DNA from: Neisseria shayeganii 871
Lineage (GTDB): Bacteria; Pseudomonadota; Gammaproteobacteria; Burkholderiales; Neisseriaceae
Length of the DNA stretch: 64,000 nt
Direction of reading: 5' to 3'
Assembly (NCBI RefSeq): GCF_000226875.1
Contig: NZ_JH164926.1
Location: forward strand, 575,697 to 639,696
Part shown: piece by piece, positions 38,357 through 46,909 of the stretch
How the letters are laid out: each line of letters opens with the position of its first letter
Numbering within the stretch: the stretch's first letter is position 1
The notes under the pieces: model-generated
What the model was told of the DNA's origin: nothing
The model's input: the letters and a program-made list of their open reading frames with translations, nothing else
Database searches by the model: none
Position numbers and translations under genes: made by a program

Positions 38357-41035
38357 ATGTCCACCGAATACAAAGATATCGACCCGGTTGAAACCCAGGA
38401 ATGGCTGGATGCGCTGGGCTCTGTGCTGGAAAACGAAGGCTCGGAGCGGGCGCATTTTCTGTTGGAAAACCTGGTGAAATACACCCGCCGCCGCGGCGTG
38501 CACCTGCCGTTCGACGCCACCACCGCCTACCTGAACACCATCCCGGTAGGACAAGAACAAAAATCGCCCGGCAATCACGAGCTCGAGCACCGCATCCGCT
38601 CCGCCATCCGCTGGAACGCCGCCGCCATGGTACTGCGCGCCGGCAAAAAAGATTTGGAACTCGGCGGCCACATCGCCTCCTTCCAATCTTCCGCCACCCT
38701 CTACGACGTGGGCTTCAACCACTTCTGGAAAGCCAAGGGCGAAGGCGAAGAAGGCGATTTGATTTTCATCCAGGGCCACGTGGCGCCTGGGATTTACGCC
38801 CGCGCCTATGTGGAAGGCCGCCTCTCCGAAGAGCAGCTGGACAACTTCCGTCAGGAAGTGGACGGCAAAGGCCTGTCTTCCTATCCCCACCCCTATCTGA
38901 TGCCCGATTTCTGGCAATTCCCCACCGTGTCCATGGGCTTGGGGCCCTTGATGGCGATTTATCAGGCGCGCTTCCTCAAATATCTGGATTCGCGCGGCCT
39001 CTCCAAAACCAAAGGCCGCAAAGTATGGTGCTTCTGCGGCGACGGCGAAATGGACGAGCCGGAAAGCCAGGGCGCGATTTCCCTGGCCGCCCGCGAAGGC
39101 TTGGACAATCTGGTGTTTGTCATCAACTGTAATCTGCAACGCCTCGACGGCCCGGTGCGCGGCAACGGCAAAATCATTCAAGAACTGGAAGGCAATTTCC
39201 GTGGCGCCGGTTGGAACGTGTTGAAAGTGATTTGGGGCAGCCGCTGGGACGCCCTCTTGGCGCGCGACACCAACAACGCCCTCAAGCAACGCATGGAAGA
39301 ATGTCTGGACGGTGACTACCAAACCTTCAAATCCAAAGACGGCGCCTATGTGCGCGAGCATTTCTTCAACACGCCGGAACTGAAAGCCATGGTGGCCAAT
39401 CTGTCGGACGAAGAAATCTGGGCGCTCAACCGTGGCGGCCACGACCCGCACAAAGTCTATGCCGCCTACCACGAAGCGGTGAACAGCGCCGACGGCCGCC
39501 CCACCGTGATTCTGGCCAAAACCATCAAAGGCTACGGCATGGGCGAAGCGGGCGAAGGCCAAAACATCGCCCACCAAGCCAAGAAAATGGACGTCAAATC
39601 GCTCAAACAGTTCCGTGACCGCTTCGGCATCCAAGTGAGCGACGAGCAAATCGACAGCGGCGACCTGCCCTATTTCCGTTTCCCCGAAGACAGCGAAGAA
39701 ATGCGCTACCTGCGCGAGCGCCGCAATGCCTTGGGCGGCTATCTGCCGCAGCGCAACCCGAACAACGAAGCCCTGCCGGTGCCCGCGCTCAACGCCTTCG
39801 ACGCCCAGCTGCAATCCAGTGGCGAGCGCGAGTTCTCCACCACCATGGCCTTTGTGCGCATCCTCTCCACCCTGTTGAAAGACAAACAGATCGGCAAACG
39901 CATCGTGCCCATCGTGCCCGACGAAAGCCGCACCTTCGGCATGGAAGGCATGTTCCGCCAATACGGCATCTGGAACCCCAAAGGCCAGCAATACACCCCG
40001 CAGGACAAAGACCAACTGATGTTCTATAAAGAATCGGTGGACGGCCAGATTCTGCAGGAAGGCATCAACGAACCGGGCGCCATGGCCGACTGGATTGCCG
40101 CCGGCACCAGCTACGCCAACAGCCGCTACGCCATGATTCCGTTCTACATTTACTACTCCATGTTCGGCTTCCAGCGCGTGGGCGATTTGGCTTGGGCCGC
40201 CGGCGACATGCGCACCCGCGGCTTCCTCTTGGGCGGCACCGCCGGCCGCACCACGCTTAACGGCGAAGGCCTGCAACACGAAGACGGCCACAGCCAGCTG
40301 CAGGCCGACCTCATCCCCAACTGCATCAGCTACGACCCCACCTTCCAATACGAACTGGCGGTCATCATCCACGACGGCTTGCGCCGCATGTATGTGGAGC
40401 AACAGGACGTGTACTACTACATCACCCTGATGAACGAAAACTACGTCCATCCCGCCCTACCGCAACGCGAAGGCATTGAAGAACAGATTCTCAAAGGCAT
40501 GTATTTGTTCCGCGAAGGCAGCGCAGGCGACAAAAAAGTGCAGCTCATGGGCTCCGGCACCATCTTCAACGAAGTGCTGGCCGCCGCCGATCTGCTGAAA
40601 GCCGACTTCGGCGTAGAAGCCGACGTGTGGTCCTGCCCCAGCTTCAACCAGCTGCACCGCGACGCCATCGAAGTGGAACGTCACAACCGCCTGCACCCCA
40701 CCGCCGAGCAAAAAACCGCTTTCGTGGCGCAACAGCTGCAAGGCCACGCCGGCCCCGTGGTGGCCGCCACCGACTACATCCGCAGTTTCGCCGAGCGCAT
40801 CCGCCATGCCATTCCGGCCGAAAACGGCGGCTATGTGGTGCTCGGTACCGACGGTTTCGGCCGCAGCGACTCCCGTGCCAACCTGCGCGACTTCTTCGAA
40901 GTGGACCGCTACCACGTGGCCGTGGCCGCGCTGGGCGCTTTGGCCAAACAAGGCAAAGTGGACGCCGCCACCGTACAGCAAGCCATCGAAAAATACGGCA
41001 TCCAAACCGACACCACGCCCAGCTGGAAACGTTAA
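38357..41035 (+). CDS. aceE: Pyruvate dehydrogenase E1 component
   Basis: The 892-residue protein starts at ATG 38357 behind AAAGGA. It is the homodimeric type E1: N-terminal DIDPVETQEWLDALGSVL, FQSSATLYDVGFNHFW, the thiamine diphosphate motif GDGEMDEPES...NCNLQRLDGPVRGN (about 229-270), and TLNGEGLQHEDGHS. It decarboxylates pyruvate and acetylates the lipoyl groups of AceF. Length matches E. coli AceE (887). aceF is separated from it by about 3.5 kb of small genes. It ends at a DUS-pair terminator, so it is probably transcribed alone. Confidence 0.97.
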   Translation: MSTEYKDIDPVETQEWLDALGSVLENEGSERAHFLLENLVKYTRRRGVHLPFDATTAYLNTIPVGQEQKSPGNHELEHRIRSAIRWNAAAMVLRAGKKDLELGGHIASFQSSATLYDVGFNHFWKAKGEGEEGDLIFIQGHVAPGIYARAYVEGRLSEEQLDNFRQEVDGKGLSSYPHPYLMPDFWQFPTVSMGLGPLMAIYQARFLKYLDSRGLSKTKGRKVWCFCGDGEMDEPESQGAISLAAREGLDNLVFVINCNLQRLDGPVRGNGKIIQELEGNFRGAGWNVLKVIWGSRWDALLARDTNNALKQRMEECLDGDYQTFKSKDGAYVREHFFNTPELKAMVANLSDEEIWALNRGGHDPHKVYAAYHEAVNSADGRPTVILAKTIKGYGMGEAGEGQNIAHQAKKMDVKSLKQFRDRFGIQVSDEQIDSGDLPYFRFPEDSEEMRYLRERRNALGGYLPQRNPNNEALPVPALNAFDAQLQSSGEREFSTTMAFVRILSTLLKDKQIGKRIVPIVPDESRTFGMEGMFRQYGIWNPKGQQYTPQDKDQLMFYKESVDGQILQEGINEPGAMADWIAAGTSYANSRYAMIPFYIYYSMFGFQRVGDLAWAAGDMRTRGFLLGGTAGRTTLNGEGLQHEDGHSQLQADLIPNCISYDPTFQYELAVIIHDGLRRMYVEQQDVYYYITLMNENYVHPALPQREGIEEQILKGMYLFREGSAGDKKVQLMGSGTIFNEVLAAADLLKADFGVEADVWSCPSFNQLHRDAIEVERHNRLHPTAEQKTAFVAQQLQGHAGPVVAATDYIRSFAERIRHAIPAENGGYVVLGTDGFGRSDSRANLRDFFEVDRYHVAVAALGALAKQGKVDAATVQQAIEKYGIQTDTTPSWKR

Positions 41036-41048
41036 TCTGCTGCCGTCC

Positions 41049-41081
41049 TCAGGCTACCTGAAAGCCTTTCAGGTAGCCTGA
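41049..41081. terminator. DUS-pair terminator after aceE
   Basis: TCAGGCTACCTGAAAG and CTTTCAGGTAGCCTGA form a near-continuous stem with a minimal loop. Confidence 0.8.
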
Positions 41082-41111
41082 CACCCCCAAGAGAACCAGA
41101 GGAGAAACGCC

Positions 41112-41741
41112 ATGTATGATCGGAAGAAAACCCTGATGCTGCTACTCGGCAGCCTTGTGGCTTGGCCTGCGGCGGCGCAAAATATACCGCCGGCCACTCT
41201 CCACAATCTCCATATGTGCGGCCAGGTCAACTGCCCGCTTCCGTCTTCCGGCCCTCCTCCCGGCCCGCCCCCCGGCACCATCTTGGTCGCCCCGCCCACC
41301 CGTTGGCACGTCGAGCGCGGCTTCGGCGTGGTGGCCATCGGCCATCAAGCCGACAAAAGCGTCGGCTCGCACAGCCATCTGCACTATGCCAAAGGCAACA
41401 GCCTGCAGGAGGCCGAGCAAAACGTGCGCAAAGAATGCGGCAGCCGCCAATGCCACATCATCGCCCGCATCAGCAATGCCTGCGTGGCCGTGTCCGGTGC
41501 CGTGTCCGTTGACGGCAACAACCGCCATACCCAACGCTTTTACGTAGCGCCGCTGGATGCCGAAGCCAGCCGCATGCTGGCCGCAGGCTTGGGCGACACC
41601 GGGCTCTCCCGGCACAACCGCTTCCGCGACCGTGTCCAAGCCGCCGCCAAAGCCGCCTGCCAAGCCGATTCGACCAGACGCGGCAGCTGCTATGACAGCC
41701 CGGAAGTGTTTTGCGCCCGAGACGATATGTCGCCGCGCTGA
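41112..41741 (+). CDS. Secreted DUF4189-type protein
   Basis: A 209-residue protein with GAGGAG before the ATG and a signal peptide (MLLLGSLVAWPAAAQ). After a Pro-rich stretch it has GVVAIGHQADKSVGSHSHLHYAKGNSLQEAEQNVRKECGSRQCHIIARISNACVAVSG, the DUF4189 pattern with paired Cys. It should be periplasmic or secreted; function of the domain is unknown. The remaining Cys pairs near the end suggest disulfides. Confidence 0.7.
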   Translation: MYDRKKTLMLLLGSLVAWPAAAQNIPPATLHNLHMCGQVNCPLPSSGPPPGPPPGTILVAPPTRWHVERGFGVVAIGHQADKSVGSHSHLHYAKGNSLQEAEQNVRKECGSRQCHIIARISNACVAVSGAVSVDGNNRHTQRFYVAPLDAEASRMLAAGLGDTGLSRHNRFRDRVQAAAKAACQADSTRRGSCYDSPEVFCARDDMSPR

Positions 41742-41861
41742 GGCGCCGCAGAAATATGCCGTGCCAAGCCGACCGACCTGTCTGCTGCTGGGCAAACAGG
41801 CCGAAAGCCCTTAACCCGGCATCCGCACCCCAGCCGATGCCGCATTGAAAGGAAACCGGAT

Positions 41862-42032
41862 ATGAAACGCCTCGCCCCCCTTGCCCTGGCGCTGGCCGCC
41901 CTGCTGCTCAATGCCTGCGGCGCTATCGGCGGATCCGAACTGCCGCCGCGCCCCGAAGCCAACCCTTCCGCCATAGAAGGCGCCGGCAGCGTATGGGAAT
42001 GCACCCCGCAAGGTTGCCGCAAAATCCGCTGA
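41862..42032 (+). CDS. Small lipoprotein
   Basis: A 56-residue ORF with AAAGGAAAC before the ATG. It has a short signal peptide with lipobox LLNAC (Cys about 19) and a mature part of 38 residues ending VWECTPQGCRKIR. Two further Cys could form a disulfide. Too short for domain calls. Confidence 0.6.
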   Translation: MKRLAPLALALAALLLNACGAIGGSELPPRPEANPSAIEGAGSVWECTPQGCRKIR

Positions 42033-42081
42033 CCGGCGGTTTTCAGGTAGCCCGGCTGAGCAAACACTTCGAGGGAAAATC

Positions 42082-42465
42082 ATGAAACGGATCATCCTCC
42101 ACCGCCAAGCGCTGGCGCTGGCCGCCTGCCTGGCCGCCCTGCCCGCCGCCGCACAAAACCACAACGACGCCCGCTGCATGCAGGCTTCGGCCGATACTAT
42201 GGAACTGCTTCTGATGGCCGGGAGTTGCGCGCCCGAGCAAATGGGCGACAAAGACACCCTGCAACCGGGCTTTGCCGAACTGAACCGTCGCATCAATGCC
42301 TGCGACAGCGGCCGCGATGCCGAGCGTATGCTGCCCGCGCTCAAGCAGCGCTTCCAAAACCATCCGCTCAACCCTGAACGCCCCGACAACACCCAAGCGC
42401 GGCAAGCCTATTGCGCCCGGGCGGCGGAACACGCCGAGCGCATCCTGAAGCCTTATCTGCCTTAA
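42082..42465 (+). CDS. Small secreted protein
   Basis: A 127-residue protein with GAGGGAAA before the ATG and a signal peptide ending PAAAQ. The mature part is helical with four Cys (RCMQAS, GSCAPEQ, NACDSG, AYCARA) in a spacing that suits two disulfides. It is in a run of small exported proteins between aceE and aceF. No family recognised. Confidence 0.6.
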   Translation: MKRIILHRQALALAACLAALPAAAQNHNDARCMQASADTMELLLMAGSCAPEQMGDKDTLQPGFAELNRRINACDSGRDAERMLPALKQRFQNHPLNPERPDNTQARQAYCARAAEHAERILKPYLP

Positions 42466-42699
42466 GGCTTGGCACGCAGACTGGATTGCCGCACCGCGCA
42501 AGCCCGACCCGAACCCGGGCAAAGGGCTACCTGAAACCGCCCCTGCCAGAACATCAAACAGAAAGGAACCGGAGCACACCTGATCAGACACACCCGACAC
42601 CCATTCCGGCGGGGTCTGTCCGTCCCACGCCACAGGCTGCCAAAAGCGGCCGATACGACGGCTGAACATCTTTTTGGCATTTGAAAAAGGAGACTCAGC
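42466..42699. other. Intergenic region without visible gene
   Basis: One DUS (GGGCTACCTGAAA, about 42,525) and no supported ORF. Confidence 0.5.
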
Positions 42700-43338
42700 A
42701 TGATGTCTGTATTGGCCGCCTATGTGGTGACGGTCGCCGTATTTTTAATCATGCCCGGCCCGTTGGATTTGGTGATTATGAACGGTGCCAACCGTTACGG
42801 TTTTAAAGGTGCGTTATTGTCGGTGGCGGCCACCAATGCCGCCTCGCTGGTGTGGATTGGCTGCGCCGGACTGATGCTGGCGGGCATCGGCGGTATCAGC
42901 GAAACCCTGCTGACGGCGCTGACCGGTGTCGGCGGCCTGTATTTGGCGTATTACGGCATCCGTTTGTGGCAGGATGCGCGGCGGCCGCGGGTGAATGTGC
43001 AGCATGCCGCCGAACAGCTGCCGCCGCCGCAAAGCCTCGGCAAAATGGCGCGCTCGGCGTTTTGGGTGGGCTTGGCCAGTCCGAAAGACATTCTGTTTTT
43101 CATGACCTTCCTGCCGCCCTTTATCGGCAGGCTGGACATGGGACTGCTGCCCGGCCTGCTGGCGCTGACTGCGGTGTGGTGCCTGCTTGACTACCTGATC
43201 CTCACCGCTTACGGCATGGGTTTGGCCAAACTGCTGACGCCGAAACGCGAACGCATCGCCTATGCCTGCAGCGGCCTGTTGTTTGTGGTGCTCGGTTTGT
43301 ATGCGGCGGCAGCCGGCATCCGGGCGCTGACGGTCTGA
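42700..43338 (+). CDS. LysE/RhtB-family amino acid exporter
   Basis: A 212-residue membrane protein with AGGAG seven bases before ATG 42700. It begins with a helix ending LIMPGPLDLVIMNGANRYGFKGAL, matching the PGP(x)xxxxxxxxxxGxxxG signature of the LysE/RhtB superfamily, and contains FWVGLASPKDILFFMTFLPPFI in the middle. Six spans are expected. It exports amino acids or analogues; the substrate cannot be read from sequence. Confidence 0.85.
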   Translation: MMSVLAAYVVTVAVFLIMPGPLDLVIMNGANRYGFKGALLSVAATNAASLVWIGCAGLMLAGIGGISETLLTALTGVGGLYLAYYGIRLWQDARRPRVNVQHAAEQLPPPQSLGKMARSAFWVGLASPKDILFFMTFLPPFIGRLDMGLLPGLLALTAVWCLLDYLILTAYGMGLAKLLTPKRERIAYACSGLLFVVLGLYAAAAGIRALTV

Positions 43339-43450
43339 CCCGTGCTGAGTCGGTTCTTCGGCACAACCGGCGAACAGGGCCGACATTAAGCAGGATTCCG
43401 GTATCCCACCGTTTTCAGGTAGCCTGCCCGACCACACAAGAGGAAACTGT

Positions 43451-43732
43451 ATGGACACCGATCTCGACAAAATGAGCCGCGACGAACTGCTGGCAGAAGT
43501 CCGCAGACTACGTGCCGGCATCCGCGCCCACCGCGACAGCTCCGGCCACGATTTGTGCTGGTACCATCCCGACTTATGGGCGCTGCTGCCCGAAGAAGCC
43601 AGCAAAACGCCGCAAGTGCCCGATTGGCCGCAATTTATGCGCGGCTGCGTGGCCTACCGCGCCTCACTGGACGCACAATGCCCCGAGGCCGTGCGCATCC
43701 GGCAGGAATTTGAAGACGGCCAATCCGCATAA
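43451..43732 (+). CDS. Small cytoplasmic protein, unknown
   Basis: A 93-residue protein with AGAGGAAA before the ATG. It starts with a helix (DLDKMSRDELLAEVRRLRAGIRAHRDSSG), then HDLCWYHPDLWALLPE and WPQFMRGCVAYRASLD. Similar small proteins occur in other proteobacteria, but I know no function. Confidence 0.6.
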   Translation: MDTDLDKMSRDELLAEVRRLRAGIRAHRDSSGHDLCWYHPDLWALLPEEASKTPQVPDWPQFMRGCVAYRASLDAQCPEAVRIRQEFEDGQSA

Positions 43733-43820
43733 ACCCGATCAAGCCGCTTTCAGGTAGCCTGTGCCGGCCGATGAATCCAACAAACTTGTACGCCAACCCT
43801 TTCTAAGGCAGATAAACGCG

Positions 43821-44432
43821 ATGAAACCCTTTCTGGCCCTATCTGTGTGTGTGCGCTTAACCGCCTGCGCGGCCAACGCCCCCGTGGTGCAAACCGAAAC
43901 CCGCTACGATCCGGCCACCCAAGCCCGCGTGCGCCTGTACGGCCAAAACCAAAAACCGGCACGCCTGGTCAGCGGCATCGACTGCGAACACAACCGGCGC
44001 GGCACCGCCGTCAGCGTGGGCCGCAGCTTGGGCGACGCCTTCAGCTCTTTTGCCGGCACCGCCCAAAGCAGCAGCATCGGCATACCCGAAACCGAAATCA
44101 GCCGCCACATCGGCGAACGCAACGGCTTGATGTCGCGTGCCGTATTCCGCGAGTATGTGGTAGCGGCAGGCAAACCGGCCGATGTGCAATCCTCCTACAT
44201 CGGCCTCACCCACAGCAACAGGCCGGCCAACCCGATGGCAGAAAGCTATTTGGTGATGAAGGAAGGCAGCTGCCACAGTCAGCTGGCTTCCTTTGTGCCG
44301 CAAGCCGGGCGCGATTATGAGGTAGTAGGGGCGACGGGCCGTGCTTGCGGCGTGGCCGTATTTGAGGTGGCGGCCGACGGCTCCACCCAAGCGGTGGCTT
44401 TGCAGGACGCTTTCCGCTGCCGCAGACGCTGA
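43821..44432 (+). CDS. Putative lipoprotein upstream of aceF
   Basis: Starts at ATG 43821 behind AAGGCAG. The 203-residue product has an N-terminal export signal ending in lipobox LTAC (Cys about 17). The mature part is mixed, with CEHNRRGTAVSVGRSLGDAFSSFAG and DVQSSYIGLTHSNRPANPMAESYLVMKEGSCHSQLASFVPQAGRDYEV. No family is recognised. It lies 85 bases before aceF but is probably unrelated to it. Confidence 0.65.
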   Translation: MKPFLALSVCVRLTACAANAPVVQTETRYDPATQARVRLYGQNQKPARLVSGIDCEHNRRGTAVSVGRSLGDAFSSFAGTAQSSSIGIPETEISRHIGERNGLMSRAVFREYVVAAGKPADVQSSYIGLTHSNRPANPMAESYLVMKEGSCHSQLASFVPQAGRDYEVVGATGRACGVAVFEVAADGSTQAVALQDAFRCRRR

Positions 44433-44517
44433 CATCCTTCCCGATTCCGAAGCGCCGCCCGCATCGGCGGCGCCTTATCCGACAACCAGAAAACCGTTTT
44501 ACCGAAAAGGAAAAACA

Positions 44518-46170
44518 ATGAGCATCGTAGAGATCAAAGTCCCCGACATCGGCGGCCATGAAAACGTGGACGTGATTGCCGTAGAAGTGAAAGCCGGCGA
44601 CACCGTGGCGGTGGACGACACCCTGATTACCCTGGAAACCGACAAAGCCACCATGGACGTGCCGGCCGATGCCGCCGGCGTGGTCAAAGAAGTACGCGTA
44701 CAGGTGGGCGACAAAGTTTCCGAAGGCAGCGTGATTGTGGTGGTGGACAGCGGCGCGGCGGCAGAAACCGCTCCCGCTCCCGCTCCCGCCCCCGCCGCCG
44801 CACCGGCCGCACCGCAAACCGAAACCGCTCCCGCAGCCAGTGCGCCTGCGGCAACAGCCAGCGTTCAGGTAGCCGTGCCCGACATCGGCGGCCACAGCGA
44901 TGTGGACGTGATTGCGGTGGAAGTCAAAGCCGGCGACACCGTGGCGGTGGACGATACCCTGATTACCTTGGAAACCGACAAAGCCACCATGGACGTGCCC
45001 AGCACCGCCGCCGGCGTAGTCAAAGCCGTCTATGTCAAAGTGGGCGACAAAGTTTCCGAAGGCACGGTCATCATCGACGTCGCCGCCGCCAACGCACCTG
45101 CGGCCGCGCCGCAAGCCGTCGCCACACCTGCCCCAGCGTCTCCCGTACCGGCGGCCGGCACCCCGGTTGCAGCCGCGGCACCCGCCGCCGAAGCGGCCAA
45201 ACCGGTGGCCGCCTTCGGCAATACGCCGGTAAACGAAGCCGGTTTCGCCAAAGCCCATGCCGGCCCATCCGCGCGCAAACTGGCACGCGAATTGGGCGTG
45301 GATTTAAGCCTGGTGCGCGGCAGCGGCTTGAAAGGCCGCATTGTGGGCGACGACATCAAAGCCTTTGTCAAAGCCGCCATGCAGGGCGGTGCCGGCAAAG
45401 GCGCGCCGGTGGCGGCCACCGCTTCGCTGGGCGGCGGTTTGGACCTCTTGCCGTGGCCGAAAGTGGATTTCGCCAAATTCGGCCCGGTCGAAGTGCAGGA
45501 GTTGAGCCGCATCAAGAAAATCTCCGGCCAAAATCTGGCGCGCAACTGGGTGATGATTCCGCATGTGACCCACCACAACGACGCCGACATGACCGATTTG
45601 GAAGACTTGCGCAAGCAGCTCAACAAAGAATGGGAGCGCGAAGGGGTGAAAATGTCGCCTTTGGCCTTTATCATCAAGGCGGCGGCCAAAGCTTTGCAGC
45701 AATTCCCCGAGTTCAATTCGTCTTTAGACGGCGAAAATCTGGTGTTGAAAAAATATTTCCACATCGGCTTTGCCGCCGACACACCCAACGGCCTGGTGGT
45801 GCCGGTGATCCGCGACGTGGATCAAAAAGGCTTGAAACAAATCAGCATCGAATTGGCCGAGTTGAGCAAAAAAGCGCGTGAAGGCAAGCTCAAACCGCAG
45901 GAGATGCAGGGCGCCTGCTTCACCATTTCCAGCCTCGGCGGCATAGGCGGCACCGGTTTTACTCCGATTGTGAACGCACCGGAAGTGGCGATTTTGGGCG
46001 TGTGCAAATCGCAAATCAAACCGGTGTGGGACGGCAGCCAGTTTGCCCCGCGCCTGATGTGTCCGCTGTCGCTCTCTTTCGACCACCGCGTGATCGACGG
46101 CGCCGGCGCCATGCGCTTCCTGGTGTTCCTGTCCGATCTGTTGGCCGATTTCCGCCGCGTGGCGGTATAA
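44518..46170 (+). CDS. aceF: Dihydrolipoamide acetyltransferase, PDH E2
   Basis: Starts at ATG 44518 behind AAAAGGAAAAA (550 residues). Two lipoyl domains carry the lipoylated Lys in ETDKATMD near residues 43 and 156, each followed by an Ala/Pro linker. An E3-binding domain (AGPSARKLARELGVDLSLVRGSG, about 248) and the acyltransferase core with SFDHRVIDGA (about 521-530) follow. It takes acetyl groups from AceE to CoA and binds Lpd. The two lipoyl domains are almost identical in DNA, as is the one in lpdA. Confidence 0.97.
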   Translation: MSIVEIKVPDIGGHENVDVIAVEVKAGDTVAVDDTLITLETDKATMDVPADAAGVVKEVRVQVGDKVSEGSVIVVVDSGAAAETAPAPAPAPAAAPAAPQTETAPAASAPAATASVQVAVPDIGGHSDVDVIAVEVKAGDTVAVDDTLITLETDKATMDVPSTAAGVVKAVYVKVGDKVSEGTVIIDVAAANAPAAAPQAVATPAPASPVPAAGTPVAAAAPAAEAAKPVAAFGNTPVNEAGFAKAHAGPSARKLARELGVDLSLVRGSGLKGRIVGDDIKAFVKAAMQGGAGKGAPVAATASLGGGLDLLPWPKVDFAKFGPVEVQELSRIKKISGQNLARNWVMIPHVTHHNDADMTDLEDLRKQLNKEWEREGVKMSPLAFIIKAAAKALQQFPEFNSSLDGENLVLKKYFHIGFAADTPNGLVVPVIRDVDQKGLKQISIELAELSKKAREGKLKPQEMQGACFTISSLGGIGGTGFTPIVNAPEVAILGVCKSQIKPVWDGSQFAPRLMCPLSLSFDHRVIDGAGAMRFLVFLSDLLADFRRVAV

Positions 46171-46178
46171 AGCAGAGA

Positions 46179-46209
46179 CAGGCTACCTGAAAACTTTTCA
46201 GGTAGCCTG
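46179..46209. terminator. DUS-pair terminator after aceF
   Basis: CAGGCTACCTGAAAA and TTTTCAGGTAGCCTG form a 15-bp stem with a very short loop. Confidence 0.8.
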
Positions 46210-46248
46210 TATCGTTCCTGTGATTCAGAACAATATCGGAGGCACATT

Positions 46249-46518
46249 ATGCCGACCTCTCCCTACACGAACAGCACTTTAGCCACCGTCAGCCTGGTTT
46301 GCGGCATTTTGGGCTGGACCATTTTGCCGCTGGTCGGCAGCGCCGCCGCCGTCATCACCGGCCACATGGCACGCAAGGAAATCCGCCTCAACCCTGCTTT
46401 ACAAGGCGACGGCTTGGCCGTGATCGGCTTGGTGCTCGGCTACAGCAATCTGGCCGTCATCATGTTGGCTTTCATCATAATTTTTCTTTTTTTCGGCGGC
46501 TTGGCCTTTTTGGGCTAA
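46249..46518 (+). CDS. DUF4190-type membrane protein, copy 1
   Basis: An 89-residue protein with two to three hydrophobic segments and the DUF4190 pattern LATVSLVCGILGWTILPLVGSAAAVITGHMARKEIR...GDGLAVIGLVLGYSNLAV. CGGAGG precedes the ATG. A close paralogue lies at 52,233 on the other side of the kinase operon. Confidence 0.75.
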   Translation: MPTSPYTNSTLATVSLVCGILGWTILPLVGSAAAVITGHMARKEIRLNPALQGDGLAVIGLVLGYSNLAVIMLAFIIIFLFFGGLAFLG

Positions 46519-46576
46519 CTTGCCGGCCTCGCTTGGCGTACCCGGATTTCAGCATCCTTGCCAACGGACACAGGCT

Positions 46577-46760
46577 GAGACCTTTGCAAAACCCTCAGAT
46601 GTGGATGCAGTTCAAGGCGTAGCAGCGCAGCGAGCGTGAACGTCAGGAATCCCCGTGTGAAAGACATATCATCTAGATAGGCAAGCAAGCGAGCAGTACC
46701 CTTAGGGCATAAACGCACAACGCAGAAATGCGCCGCAGATGGGGGTTTTGCAAAGGTCTC
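46577..46760. repeat. MITE-like repeat, copy A (184 bp)
   Basis: Ends are inverted repeats GAGACCTTTGCAAAACCC and GGGTTTTGCAAAGGTCTC. The interior has no coding capacity. AGGCT stands on both sides, on the right as the first part of a DUS. Copies B (52,021) and C (54,558) share ends and most of the interior in the same orientation. The ends resemble those of IS5-type elements in Neisseria, so it may be moved by such a transposase. Confidence 0.8.
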
Positions 46761-46909
46761 AGGCTACCTGAAAACAAGCGCAAGCCCCTGCCCATACCGG
46801 TTCAAATTGTGGTAAAACACGCCCCAATGGACCGGCAGATAAGCGCCCGGGCCGATTCGAGTTCTGATTTTTTCATCCACCTTCCGCAATCGCAATAAGG
46901 AACACGCCG

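Noticed and set aside
38228..40450. 740-codon minus-strand ORF opposite aceE
   Set aside because: It is a shadow of the GC-rich aceE codons: composition is His/Val/Gly-rich without motifs, and no ribosome binding site is seen. The same holds for the long minus ORFs opposite lpdA (58,760-60,565), the YajR-like gene (60,771-62,156) and the coat gene.
44518..45075. Near-identical lipoyl domains as a recent duplication of interest
   Set aside because: Repeated lipoyl domains kept similar by recombination are normal in AceF proteins.
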